The notes under the pieces are model-generated. The model saw only the letters and a list, made by a program, of their open reading frames with translations, was not told where the DNA came from and made no database searches. Both the position numbers and the translations under genes were made by a program. Shown here in pieces: positions 8,077-16,357 of a stretch of DNA of 64,000 nt; within the stretch, counting starts at the first letter, position 1, and every line of letters begins with the position of its first letter. The DNA comes from UBA11400 sp964473555 (GTDB lineage: Bacteria > Bacteroidota > Rhodothermia > Balneolales > HLUCCA01), in NCBI GenBank assembly GCA_964473555.1, contig CAYYPL010000001.1, positions 1 to 64,000 of the forward strand. The letters are read 5' to 3'.

Positions 8077-9039
8077 ATGAAAACCTTCAACGACGTATCG
8101 GTTTTTGCCTCGGCCACGGTTGCTAACGTAGCCTGTGGATTCGATTCGCTTGGATTCGCCATCCACGAGCCAGGCGATGTGGTTCGTGTGGTAAGAAATG
8201 CATCCGGAGTGCACAAAGTGGTCCAGATCACCGGCGATGATGGCCGTTTACCACTCGATTCGGGCAAAAATACCGCCAGCGTGTCTATCCAGATGCTTTC
8301 GGAAGCGCTACAAGCACGAAATCATCCCGAGGCTTCGACCACGTTCGACATTTACGTCGACAAGCAGATGCCTCTGGGCAGCGGACTCGGATCCTCTGCC
8401 GCCAGCTCGGTCGCTGCCGTGGTGGCCGCCAATGAAGCCATGGGGCAACCATTCACCCGCACCGATCTGCTTCCGTTCGTGATGCAGGCCGAAAAAGTGG
8501 CCTGTGGAGCAGCCCACGCCGACAATGTGGCTCCTGCGCTACTCGGCGGATTCATCCTGGTTCGAAGTTATCATCCGCTGGAAGTCGTGGCGCTGAACGT
8601 CCCGTCGGACCTGCACTGCGCCGTGTTGCATCCACATCTGGAGCTGCTCACCGAAGACGCCCGGAAGGTGCTTAAAAAGAACATCCGCCTCGACGACGCC
8701 ATCGTGCAGTGGAGTAACCTGGCCGGACTCATCACTGGCCTTATGAAAGACGATTACGACCTGATTTCGCGTTCGCTAAATGATATCATTTTTGAGCCTG
8801 TGAGATCGTTGCTCATACCCGGATTCGATGCCGTGAAACATGCCGCATTGCAGTCTGGTGCTCTGGGATGCAGTATTTCCGGGTCTGGTCCCTCGATTTT
8901 TGCACTATGCAGGGGAGAAGCGTCGGCCAAGTCGGTCGGACAAGCTATGAAACAAGCCCTGAGTCCCTGGAAAATCGGCTCCGATCTGTACGTTTCGTCG
9001 ATAAATACCCGTGGTCCCATTATCACAGATGCCCAATAA
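8077..9039 (+). CDS. thrB: Homoserine kinase
   Basis: A 320-aa GHMP-family kinase that phosphorylates homoserine to O-phosphohomoserine. Family features: N-terminal 'ASATVANVACGFDSLGFAI', the ATP-binding loop 'PLGSGLGSSAASSVAAV' near residues 95-110, 'CGAAHADNVAPALLGGF' and the C-terminal 'GCSISGSGPSIFALC'. The length is normal. It lies between thrA and thrC on the same strand and completes the threonine pathway. Its start is separated from the relict thrA tail by three bases. Confidence 0.97.
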   Translation: MKTFNDVSVFASATVANVACGFDSLGFAIHEPGDVVRVVRNASGVHKVVQITGDDGRLPLDSGKNTASVSIQMLSEALQARNHPEASTTFDIYVDKQMPLGSGLGSSAASSVAAVVAANEAMGQPFTRTDLLPFVMQAEKVACGAAHADNVAPALLGGFILVRSYHPLEVVALNVPSDLHCAVLHPHLELLTEDARKVLKKNIRLDDAIVQWSNLAGLITGLMKDDYDLISRSLNDIIFEPVRSLLIPGFDAVKHAALQSGALGCSISGSGPSIFALCRGEASAKSVGQAMKQALSPWKIGSDLYVSSINTRGPIITDAQ

Positions 9040-9093
9040 TGTAGTATTTTCTCCGTATTAAAAGTCACTCGAAAACCAAATCATACGCCATCT

Positions 9094-10401
9094 ATGTTGC
9101 TACGCAGCACCCGAAACGCATCGCCACTTGCCAGTTTTCCTGAAGCCGTATCCCGTGGACTTGCTCCCGACGGCGGACTCTACGTTCCGGAGGTCTACCC
9201 GCGTTTCACGCTCTCTTTTTGGCAGAACTTACGCGGAATGTCTACCCACGAAATCGCATTTGCGTTTTTTAAGGAGTTGCTCAGCACCGATTTTGACCAT
9301 GCCAGCCTCAAATCGGTCACACGCGACGCGTTTTCGTTCGATAACCGCATCATTCCGCTGGTCGATCGTGCGGCTGTGATGGAATTGTTTCATGGTCCTA
9401 CCCTGGCGTTCAAAGACTACGGGGCTCGATTCATGGCCAGAATCATGCCCTACTGCGAGCGTCCGGACAACGAGCGTCCCATAACCGTGCTCACCGCCAC
9501 ATCCGGCGACACCGGAGCCGCCGTAGCGGATGGATTCTACGGGGTAGATGGAGTCAGAGCGATTATTTTGTATCCAAAAGGTAAGGTTAGTCCGCTACAA
9601 GAGCGTCAAATCGCCACTTTGGGAGGAAACATCACGGCCGTAGCTGTGGATGGAACCTTCGACGACTGTCAGCGACTGGTCAAAGAAGCCTTCTATGACA
9701 AAGAACTCGTTGAAACCGCCAATCTGACCTCTGCCAACTCCATCAACATCGCGCGACTGCTACCACAGATGATCTACTACATCCATGCGTGGACCCAGCT
9801 TCCGATGGGACTCACCGCCAAGGGACTCACCTTTGTTGTTCCCAGCGGAAACTTCGGTAACCTTACCGCCGGGCTCATGGTCGCCAAAATGGGACTTCCG
9901 GGCGTACACTTCATGGTCGCTACCAATGCCAACGACGTCGTGCCGCAGTTTTTAAACGGAATCGATTATAATCCACGAGCGTCTGTGTCCACCATATCCA
10001 ACGCCATGGACGTGGGTCATCCGAGTAACTTTGAGCGATTGCGATCCATATTCGACAACAACGACGCCGCCATACGCGAAGCCCTGCCTGGATATTCGGT
10101 CGACGACGATACCACCCGGACAGTCATCCGCAAAGTTTGGGAAAAGCACCGATATCTGGTCGATCCACACACCGCCACCGGACTCGAAGTCTGGAACAAT
10201 TATATGAGTAAAGGTGTGAATCAGGGGCGATACGGAGTCGTGCTTGGTACCGCGCATCCCGCCAAATTCAGGGAAATCATCGACGAAGTCGTTCCCGGCA
10301 CACTTAAGCTTCCAGCTCAGCTTGAAAAACTCCTCGAAAAACCGGTATTATCGAAGAAGATGGGAGTGGATATGGGGGAGTTGAAGAAGATATTGGATTA
10401 G
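9094..10401 (+). CDS. thrC: Threonine synthase
   Basis: A 435-aa PLP-dependent enzyme converting O-phosphohomoserine to threonine. The PLP lysine is Lys107 in 'HGPTLAFKDYGARFM'. Other marks are 'TATSGDTGAAVADGFYG', 'ERQIATLGGNITAVAVDG', 'TSANSINIARLLPQ' and the phosphate-binding 'VPSGNFGNLTAGL'. The length fits the bacterial ThrC class. It is the last gene of the thr operon; a heptamer array begins at the first base after its stop. Confidence 0.97.
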   Translation: MLLRSTRNASPLASFPEAVSRGLAPDGGLYVPEVYPRFTLSFWQNLRGMSTHEIAFAFFKELLSTDFDHASLKSVTRDAFSFDNRIIPLVDRAAVMELFHGPTLAFKDYGARFMARIMPYCERPDNERPITVLTATSGDTGAAVADGFYGVDGVRAIILYPKGKVSPLQERQIATLGGNITAVAVDGTFDDCQRLVKEAFYDKELVETANLTSANSINIARLLPQMIYYIHAWTQLPMGLTAKGLTFVVPSGNFGNLTAGLMVAKMGLPGVHFMVATNANDVVPQFLNGIDYNPRASVSTISNAMDVGHPSNFERLRSIFDNNDAAIREALPGYSVDDDTTRTVIRKVWEKHRYLVDPHTATGLEVWNNYMSKGVNQGRYGVVLGTAHPAKFREIIDEVVPGTLKLPAQLEKLLEKPVLSKKMGVDMGELKKILD

Positions 10402-10464
10402 GGAGTAGGAAGTGGGTAGTGGGTAGTGGGTAGTGGGTAGTGGGTAGTGGGTAGTGGGGAGATT
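10402..10464 (+). repeat. Heptanucleotide tandem repeat (GTAGTGG)x6
   Basis: Six perfect tandem copies of GTAGTGG occupy 10416-10457, preceded by two degenerate units (GGAGTAG, GAAGTGG) and followed by GGAGATT. The array starts directly after the thrC stop codon. No hairpin partner is present. Same period, different unit from the other arrays in the window. Confidence 0.9.
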
Positions 10465-10554
10465 AGAGGGCAGGGGGTAGTGTACAAAAACAAGCGAATT
10501 GCGTTTTAGTAAGAAGTGTTATTTTGAAGTTAGAGATTAACTAATGAAATCAAT

Positions 10555-10794
10555 ATGAAATCAACGAGCTTGCTAAGCAGGATTACAAGAATTCCAGACA
10601 TCTATCACGGAAAACCCACTGTTCGCGGATTGCGTTATTCTGTTGATATGATACTTGAACTAATGGCATCGGGTATGTCCAATCAGGAAATTTTGGAAGA
10701 TTATCCGGACTTAGAGATGGAAGATTTACTAGCATGTTTAGAGTACGCTGCAAGGTTGTCACAAACTAAGTCATTTCAGAAAATTGCATTGTGA
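10555..10794 (+). CDS. DUF433 family protein (antitoxin-like)
   Basis: A 79-aa helix-turn-helix-type protein of the DUF433 family: 'ITRIPDIYHGKPTVRGLRYSVDMILELMASGMSNQEILEDYPDL' split around the core 'GKPTVRG', then 'LACLEYAARL'. DUF433 genes are usually followed by a DUF5615 (PIN-like) gene, and the pair is considered a toxin-antitoxin module. Here the stop overlaps the GTG of exactly such a gene (GTGA), but that partner is broken, see 10791-10949. Confidence 0.85.
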   Translation: MKSTSLLSRITRIPDIYHGKPTVRGLRYSVDMILELMASGMSNQEILEDYPDLEMEDLLACLEYAARLSQTKSFQKIAL

Positions 10795-10949
10795 AAGTAC
10801 TAGTTGATGCACAGCTTCCGCAAAAACTGGTAGATTTTCTGCTATCAGCAGGAGTCAATGACAAGTTGGTTGACTGCAAGTCTGGACCGAACTCGTTTTG
10901 TCTATTTTGTGGACTCCTTCGATTACGCCTTATTCTTTCAACGAAGTGA
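10791..10949 (+). pseudogene. Truncated DUF5615 PIN-like gene
   Basis: Reading from the GTG at 10791, the first ~24 codons give 'VKVLVDAQLPQKLVDFLLS' and 'AGVND', the classic start of DUF5615 proteins (predicted nuclease partner of DUF433). After that the family sequence stops: the frame runs on into unrelated, Cys/Leu-rich residues and ends at 10947-10949, 52 codons in all against roughly 110-120 for the family. The break is near 10860, where a fragment of another gene begins in a different frame. Confidence 0.75.
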
Positions 10950-11334
10950 TACGACGGTCGATCTTGTGCATGAAAAAAAGTATACCTATCTGCCGAGCTT
11001 CGATGTTCAGGAGTTTGATCGGGGCTCAGCTGTTTTTCAATCGGCTGAGGATTTCAGATATGCATACGGATCACCCGACGCAGGCATGAACAACATCTAT
11101 GTACTCTACGCCGGGAAGCAATCAACGGGTGAAGTCGCGAATAATGACGCCGTTTGGAGAGCGTTCACGAATCAGGTGCACGTGTACAACTGGGAAGGGG
11201 CAAAACCAGGTCAAATCAGTCTGGACAAGGAAGTTTTCAACATAGCGGTCAGCACGGACGAAAAAACTATCTTTGGCATACACTTTGACAAAGAAATGAA
11301 TCCGACGGTCATTAAGGGAACCCAAAAAGACTGA
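10858..11334 (+). pseudogene. C-terminal fragment of a 6-bladed beta-propeller (BF3164-like) protein
   Basis: An open frame of 158 codons with no plausible own N-terminus. From about 10870 it resembles the last third of Bacteroidota TolB-like/BF3164-like six-bladed propeller lipoproteins: 'FDYALFFQ', 'MNNIYVLYAGKQS', 'VHVYNWEGAKPGQISLDKEVFNIAVSTDEKTIFGI' (read in two parts) and a short 'PTVIKG' end. No signal peptide or earlier blades exist, so it is a remnant fused to the front of a DUF5615 gene by a deletion or recombination. Whether it is translated from the ATG at 10858 is unknown. Confidence 0.65.
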
Positions 11335-11384
11335 TTTCATGTAGATTTTGCATCATAACAGCAAACAAAAAACTTACTACTTAC

Positions 11385-11672
11385 TCAAGCAAGTGCTTCT
11401 AGAATAGAATCAGGTCGCTTTTCGGCGATTTTGAGCAATACTTTCGCTGGTCCGTGAGGTTTGCGGCGCCCTTGTTCCCAATTTCGTAATGTAGCAACAC
11501 TAATGCCCAACATTGAAGCAAACTCCTCCTGATTTAGTTTATATTTTTTACGAATCTCTGTAACATTAGGCTCAGGAAAATAAGTAACCCTTGAAGGTTG
11601 AGCTACACCTTTTTCGATGGATTTCGCCTCCTTGAGACTCTCCACTAATTCGTTGAAAAATTCTTCTTTCAT
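11385..11672 (-). CDS. NadS/HigA-like helix-turn-helix antitoxin
   Basis: A 95-aa antitoxin with a Cro/C1-type helix-turn-helix in its second half: 'VTEIRKKYKLNQEEFASMLG', then 'ISVATLRNWEQGRRKPHGPA'. The N-terminal 'FFNELVESLKEAKSIEKG' is typical of NadS-like antitoxins. The ATG at 11672, one base after the toxin stop with GAGG about nine bases upstream, is chosen over two ATGs inside the toxin gene. It should repress the pair and neutralise the RelE-like toxin encoded just upstream. Confidence 0.87.
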   Translation of the reverse strand: MKEEFFNELVESLKEAKSIEKGVAQPSRVTYFPEPNVTEIRKKYKLNQEEFASMLGISVATLRNWEQGRRKPHGPAKVLLKIAEKRPDSILEALA

Positions 11673-11673
11673 A

Positions 11674-11985
11674 TCAGTCCTCATCAATTATTGATTTCAA
11701 GATATTGATTTGTTTGGAAGTCAAATCGTCTGTCTCATTTTTTGAATACGCATATAACAAAAAAATCTTTTCATTATCCTTTACATAATAATATATAATT
11801 CGAATTCCACCTCTTTTGCCACGACCGGATACAGACCATCTTAGCTTCCTGATGCCACCACTCTGTCTGATAATGTTACCAGCATCAGGTTGTAGCACGA
11901 GACTAGTTTGTAACAATCTGAATTCATCATCAGATAGTAGTTCGTCTATTCTTTTTGTAAATACTGATGTTTCAACAAAGTACAT
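11674..11985 (-). CDS. RelE/HigB-type toxin
   Basis: A 103-aa toxin of the RelE/HigB superfamily: 'SVFTKRIDELLSDDEFRLLQ', 'LVLQPDAGNIIRQSGGIRKLRW', 'GRGKRGGIRIIYYYVKDNEKIFLLYAYSKNE' (core strands, split here) and a C-terminal 'LTSKQINILKSII'. It is the first gene of a toxin-antitoxin operon, the order seen in higBA modules. Predicted activity is ribosome-dependent mRNA cleavage, by family analogy only. Confidence 0.88.
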   Translation of the reverse strand: MYFVETSVFTKRIDELLSDDEFRLLQTSLVLQPDAGNIIRQSGGIRKLRWSVSGRGKRGGIRIIYYYVKDNEKIFLLYAYSKNETDDLTSKQINILKSIIDED

Positions 11986-12363
11986 TGGTAAACGGTTTAG
12001 TGCTATCGAAAATTACGCCATTGACGTACTAATTTCAAATTAATTTACATGTGGATTTATTTGAATAACTAACTTATAGAGTTTAGGAAAATGTAAACAG
12101 ATGCAAGTAAATTTCAATCTGTTCGAATTAGTGTGTAGGCTACTAAAGATGCGGTTTCGTAGTTGTGAATAACGTTCTCTTTTGGCGATTACCGCAGTTT
12201 TTGTTGGTAACATTTCTGTTCGGTTTTCTGGAGAGGAAATACCGTAAACTTGCTCGTTCGCAGACAGATTCTACGAATGGCTGAATAAGAGCAAGCACGT
12301 GTATCTATAGAACCAAGCGTTACGGATGCAGGTGCTTTTTTTATCAAATTTGAACCAATCTTT

Positions 12364-12398
12364 CCCTGCACCCTGCACCCTGCACCCTGCACCCTGCT
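12364..12398 (+). repeat. Heptanucleotide tandem repeat (CCCTGCA)x4
   Basis: Four perfect copies of CCCTGCA (12364-12391) and a fifth with one change (CCCTGCT). It lies about 80 bp beyond the stop of the AGE-family gene, on the side where that operon ends. Confidence 0.9.
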
Positions 12399-12435
12399 CT
12401 ACCTGCACTTCGGACACCTCGTACACAAGTTTTAC

Positions 12436-12470
12436 TCTTTTCTCTTATCTGTTTTCTCTTATCTGTTTTC
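12436..12470 (+). repeat. Heptanucleotide repeat TCTTWTC/TGTTTTC
   Basis: Exactly five 7-mers: TCTTTTC, TCTTATC, TGTTTTC, TCTTATC, TGTTTTC. The last four form a perfect 14-nt unit repeated twice. TGTTTTC is the complement of GAAAACA, a unit of the array at 5375. It is six bases from the AGE stop codon. Confidence 0.9.
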
Positions 12471-12476
12471 CAAAAA

Positions 12477-13640
12477 TCAAAGATTTTTCCACACCAACCA
12501 CAAGGCCCTCGGTACATGGAAACAGCCTTTGTAGGGACCGCCTTTGAATCGATGGGTGACTTCGCCACGGCGGTTCAGGTACCCAAACCATTCACCGTAC
12601 TCGGGATCCGAGAAGTGTTTGAAGGCGTAGTCGTGAACCTGATGAAATGCCTTTAAATCGTTTTCGTCGCCGGTGAGCTGATAGTTGAGCAGATGGGCAT
12701 ACAACGCTTCACAATGCGGCCACCACAGTTTCATGTCCCACTCGAGCGGCGTCGGGGAGTAGCCTTTGGAGTCTAAAAAGTAGAGTATTCCGCCGTGTTC
12801 GGTGTCCCAGCCACGTTCGTAGCTCCAGCGGACCATGTCCGAAGCAGTTTGGCTCAGATCCGGACGTCCCAGGTGCTGCGACCAGTGTTGCAAGAACCAT
12901 CCGGCTTCGATGGCGTGACCCGGATTCAACAGCCTTCCATCCATGGAATCGATCATTTCTCCGTCGGGGGACACGATTTCGTATACGGTTTTGTCATTTT
13001 TGTGCACATGCAACAACATGCGTCGGATGCAATCTTCGACTTCAACGTGGTATAGCTGCTTGTCATCACCAGCGACTTCTTCGATCAGGTTCAGCAAGAT
13101 CATCGGCACCGCCAACATGCGCGAGGGCGTTTGTCCGGAATAGATCGGTCGCCCGACTTTGGTCCAGTCGCTGCTCCATTCCCACACCTTCTCGAGCAGC
13201 TCGACCGCTTCTTTCATGAACGAGGCATCGCCTGAGGCCCGACTGTATTCGGCGAATGCCATGATGTAGAAGCATTCAGAAAAGATTTTGCGCTGTAGTT
13301 GAACCGGCTGTCCGTCTTCGGTCATGGAGAAGTAAACGCGTCCATCGTCTTTGCGTCGGGCATGTTCGCGCAGAAACCGTGCTCCTTGTGAGGCGATTTC
13401 GAGCCAGGCCGGATTCTGATCCACAGCGTTGTACAACTTGCTGAACATCCAGGTCTGTCGGCCGTTGAGCCACATGAACTTGCGGGTGTCGTACTTGGAT
13501 CCATCACGATCCAGGCAGTTCCAGAATCCACCGTTTATACGGTCAACACTGTGGGTTTCCCAGAACGGAATGACCCGATTGAACAACTCTTCTTCGTACA
13601 CCGATTTCAGGGCGGAAAGGGAGGGATGCGTGTGTTTCAT
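12477..13640 (-). CDS. AGE-family sugar epimerase/isomerase
   Basis: A 387-aa protein of the N-acylglucosamine 2-epimerase (AGE) superfamily, an (alpha/alpha)6 barrel that interconverts GlcNAc/ManNAc or isomerises mannose/fructose-type sugars. Supporting motifs: 'INGGFWNCLDRDG', 'KFMWLNGRQTWMFSKLYN', 'FSECFYIMAFAEYSRAS', 'LLNPGHAIEAGWFLQHW' and 'LEWDMKLWWPHCEALYA', which carry the usual active-site Arg and His residues. No signal peptide, so cytoplasmic. It is the last gene of the operon that begins with the GH38 mannosidase, 8 bp after the DUF4434 gene. In that setting conversion of released mannose (mannose isomerase/2-epimerase) is the simplest role; the exact substrate cannot be read from sequence. 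Confidence 0.87.
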   Translation of the reverse strand: MKHTHPSLSALKSVYEEELFNRVIPFWETHSVDRINGGFWNCLDRDGSKYDTRKFMWLNGRQTWMFSKLYNAVDQNPAWLEIASQGARFLREHARRKDDGRVYFSMTEDGQPVQLQRKIFSECFYIMAFAEYSRASGDASFMKEAVELLEKVWEWSSDWTKVGRPIYSGQTPSRMLAVPMILLNLIEEVAGDDKQLYHVEVEDCIRRMLLHVHKNDKTVYEIVSPDGEMIDSMDGRLLNPGHAIEAGWFLQHWSQHLGRPDLSQTASDMVRWSYERGWDTEHGGILYFLDSKGYSPTPLEWDMKLWWPHCEALYAHLLNYQLTGDENDLKAFHQVHDYAFKHFSDPEYGEWFGYLNRRGEVTHRFKGGPYKGCFHVPRALWLVWKNL

Positions 13641-13648
13641 GGCTGAAA

Positions 13649-14560
13649 TTACTTGAGTGTGGACTGGATCCAGTTGGCATACTGTTTGTAGAGTCCGTGC
13701 GCGGACGGAAACATGGAGTTCGGACTCATGAAATGGGAGAATTCGAAGGTGATGATCTTGTCAACTCCGGCTTTTTGTGCCGCATCGATCTTGAATCGGA
13801 GGTTTTTGAACGGAATCGGAGGGAAGTTCCACGGCATGTCCCGGTCGAAGGACTCGACGTTGCTCCAGGTCGTGAGTCCGTATTTTGAGGCCAGGGATTG
13901 ATTCAGATGCAGGTACTCTTCGAGCTCATGGTAATGCACCTGACCATCCTGAAATGCCACGATATCGACATGGTCACGGATGCGGGCAAAGACCTGGTCC
14001 CACTCGGATTCGTGCTGTTTAAGGGTTATGGCCTGATCGCCGAACTGCTTGGATCCCTTGACATAAGGGGAAATCAGAATAGGTTGGGATTTCAGCGCAC
14101 GCAGATGTCCGGCCAGCTGCTCATACACCTGCATCATGCCTTCGTTGAACGAGTGGATTTCGTGAGAAATATACCATCCACCGAAAGCTTTTCGATGACC
14201 GTATTTCGCCATAACCTCGTCGCAAAAAGCCCGATTGAGGTCGGATTCGCGCTGGAAGTCACCATTGACCCAATATTTCCCGGAATCGTAGGTTCCGAAG
14301 AAGAATGTCATGTCACGTTCTTCGGCCAGGGTCAGAAACAGGTCCACCAGATCGGTGTACACGGGGAAGATCTGCATTTCACGCTGTAGAACTGACGAAT
14401 TGAAGGTCGCATGCTTACGGTATCCGGCACGGATCAGAATCACGGTATCAATGCCGACCGCTTTCATGGCGTCGAAGTCGCGTGCCCAATCGGCCGAGTC
14501 CCAGTTCTGGGCGGGAATATCGTGGGTAATTTCGTCGAGGAAGGTTCCAGTGATAAACAT
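13649..14560 (-). CDS. DUF4434 family protein (glycosidase-like TIM barrel)
   Basis: A 303-aa protein without a signal peptide. It opens with 'FITGTFLDEITHDIPAQNW' and has alternating strand/helix segments with acidic strand ends, such as 'DTVILIRAGY', 'MTFFFGTYDSGKYW', 'KAFGGWYISHEIHSF', 'VDIVAFQDGQVHYHEL' and 'KIITFEFSHFMSP'. This fits DUF4434, a TIM-barrel family related to glycoside hydrolases whose activity is not established. The glutamates in 'SHEIHS' and 'ITFEFSH' are candidate catalytic acids (inference). It sits 18 bp after the foldase gene in the GH38 operon, so a role on the same glycan is likely. Confidence 0.8.
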   Translation of the reverse strand: MFITGTFLDEITHDIPAQNWDSADWARDFDAMKAVGIDTVILIRAGYRKHATFNSSVLQREMQIFPVYTDLVDLFLTLAEERDMTFFFGTYDSGKYWVNGDFQRESDLNRAFCDEVMAKYGHRKAFGGWYISHEIHSFNEGMMQVYEQLAGHLRALKSQPILISPYVKGSKQFGDQAITLKQHESEWDQVFARIRDHVDIVAFQDGQVHYHELEEYLHLNQSLASKYGLTTWSNVESFDRDMPWNFPPIPFKNLRFKIDAAQKAGVDKIITFEFSHFMSPNSMFPSAHGLYKQYANWIQSTLK

Positions 14561-14578
14561 GGTCTTTTACGGTTGATG

Positions 14579-16357
14579 TCAGTAGTAGTAGGGCATGATG
14601 CGATCGAGTAAAGCAGTGTCGACAACCACGTCATCCGGATGATACTCAGCCGGCAGCAGTTGTTCATGGGCCACCCGAAGCTTGCGGTCTTCGATGAGTT
14701 TCAGGACGTCATCACGGACTTCATCCAGAGGCTTGTAGAACGTTTGGCGGTCGGTCGGATGGAGCAGAATCCACGCTCCGGAATCATTAAAAGGACCCGT
14801 GAGAACCTCGCGTCCGTTAGCCAGTCGAAGCGGGAGTCCGTGGACTCGATGTGTCGAGTCGACTTGGGTGCTAAGTTGGCGTTGATCGGTCGAAAAAGTT
14901 ACTCCAGAAGCCTGCAGAGCCGTATGGATGTCGTTTCCAGCGCTGTAGGCCTCGATAACCCGCATGGCAGAGGTACTGTCTGCAAATCGATACTCGTTCC
15001 AGGAAGTCGTTTGGGAGACATAGAACTGCTCGGCTTTCCATACCTCATAATAGTCGTCAATCAGGGGTGCCGCATTCAGGGTGTCGACGCCCTGCTGGAG
15101 GGTGGCATAATACAAAGCGGTGTACTCGGCAATGCGTGTCTGTGTGCGGACATCCCGGGCAGTGTCGGGACGCACACGCTCAGAGCGGGCAGCAAGAATC
15201 GAGTCCCGAATTGCGATTTCGAGCGCATGACGGAAGTCAGAGACAACCCATTCGACCGGAATATCCGGCAACTGATACAGGAACTGTCCATACGTGAACG
15301 GCTCTCCATTCACAAACGCCAACGGCGTATCCGCACGAAGCTCCGGCTCCAGGAAATTCAGCTCCGCATTGTAACGAATAATCTCCTCGGGACGCGGTTG
15401 CTGTGGCAAAATCGGCGAAAGCTCCTGATACGCCTGAAACAGTGCCTGCATGTCCACAGCCAACTCCTCAGACATCACCTCCTGGCGGATAAATCGCGCC
15501 GTGGCTTCGTCGTAGCGGCGCTGGAACACCTGATGACGCAGATTGTCGCGCTGATTGTTGAACGTAGTTTGGTCGAAAAACACCGTTTCTTCGACATCCA
15601 GTGCCTTGAACATATGATAACCGATCAACGACTCGACCGGCTCCGAGACTTCGTTCTGTTTCAGTGTGAACAACGCACTCTCGGGAGCTTCGTCAAGCTG
15701 GTTGAACGTGACCCAGCCCATTAGTCCATTCGAGCCGGGCGCTTGTCCCGCAGCCACCATACTGGCCTCGGCCAGCTCTTCAAACGGCAACCCCTGCGCC
15801 AACAACACGCTCAGTGAATCGATCTGCTCCCGGGTCGACGCAAAGATCTGAGCCGCGCGGACTCTTGTGTTGCTTCTGCGAAACGCCGTTTCGATGTCCT
15901 GTTCGGTGGGCTCAGTTACCGTCGGACGCACCTCGGTGTTGAACAAATGCCGGCGACTGGCCATTTCGGTGCGGCGACGGATGGTCTGACGCACGATAGG
16001 CAGGGTGTCGAGTCCGGCTGCACGCCCCTGCTGGGCGATAATCTCGCGTTCAAGCATGATCCGCGCATAAAACTCGCGGGTTTCGGGCAGGTCTCGAGCG
16101 GGAGAGTACGTCCCGAACAGCTCATACTCCTTGACGAAATGGTCCGCGTAGATATGGACGTCGTTCCAGCTCGCCACCGGACGATCCAGATCTTCGGGTT
16201 CACGCGCGCAGGATCCAAAAACCATTACCATGACCACTGAAACCAGCAAAAACGCCCATTTTAGCCCAGATTTAGCTGTTCGGTGTCTGAATTTGTGGGT
16301 AAAAGGTGTCGTGAGCGTGTTGTCTGTATCCATATTACTGGGCCTTGGATCGTTCAT
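14579..16357 (-). CDS. PpiC-type peptidyl-prolyl isomerase lipoprotein (SurA/PrsA-like)
   Basis: A 592-aa envelope foldase. A hydrophobic segment ending 'VFGSC' (Cys50) is a lipoprotein signal. One parvulin domain is visible around residues 190-290: 'VRAAQIFASTREQIDSLSVL', 'GLMGWVTFNQLDEAPES', 'VSEPVESLIGYHMFKALD'. It is flanked by long helical, Gln/Arg-rich chaperone-type regions. The ATG at 16357 overlaps the TGA of the GH38 gene (ATGA), suggesting coupled translation; a second in-frame ATG at 16333 is possible. The frame stays open further upstream only because it shadows the GH38 gene. A foldase inside a glycoside-hydrolase operon is unusual; it may help fold the outer-membrane or secreted proteins of the opposite arm. 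Confidence 0.85.
   Translation of the reverse strand: MNDPRPSNMDTDNTLTTPFTHKFRHRTAKSGLKWAFLLVSVVMVMVFGSCAREPEDLDRPVASWNDVHIYADHFVKEYELFGTYSPARDLPETREFYARIMLEREIIAQQGRAAGLDTLPIVRQTIRRRTEMASRRHLFNTEVRPTVTEPTEQDIETAFRRSNTRVRAAQIFASTREQIDSLSVLLAQGLPFEELAEASMVAAGQAPGSNGLMGWVTFNQLDEAPESALFTLKQNEVSEPVESLIGYHMFKALDVEETVFFDQTTFNNQRDNLRHQVFQRRYDEATARFIRQEVMSEELAVDMQALFQAYQELSPILPQQPRPEEIIRYNAELNFLEPELRADTPLAFVNGEPFTYGQFLYQLPDIPVEWVVSDFRHALEIAIRDSILAARSERVRPDTARDVRTQTRIAEYTALYYATLQQGVDTLNAAPLIDDYYEVWKAEQFYVSQTTSWNEYRFADSTSAMRVIEAYSAGNDIHTALQASGVTFSTDQRQLSTQVDSTHRVHGLPLRLANGREVLTGPFNDSGAWILLHPTDRQTFYKPLDEVRDDVLKLIEDRKLRVAHEQLLPAEYHPDDVVVDTALLDRIMPYYY

Larger units (their letters stand above)
11986..12476. 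other. 491-bp intergenic region with two heptamer arrays
   Basis: Spacer between the RelE/HigB toxin start and the end of the AGE gene. Bases 12000-12350 are moderately AT-rich with no credible gene or RNA that I can identify. The right end holds two heptanucleotide arrays (listed separately). The leftward mannosidase operon must terminate here, but no classic hairpin plus T-run is visible. Confidence 0.5.

Noticed and set aside
12189..12392. Short minus-strand ORF in the 12-12.4 kb spacer
   Set aside because: Its N-terminus is translated from the CCCTGCA array and the remainder has no recognisable domain.
5375..12470. CRISPR-like arrays
   Set aside because: The repeats are contiguous 7-mers without unique spacers, and no cas genes are present.
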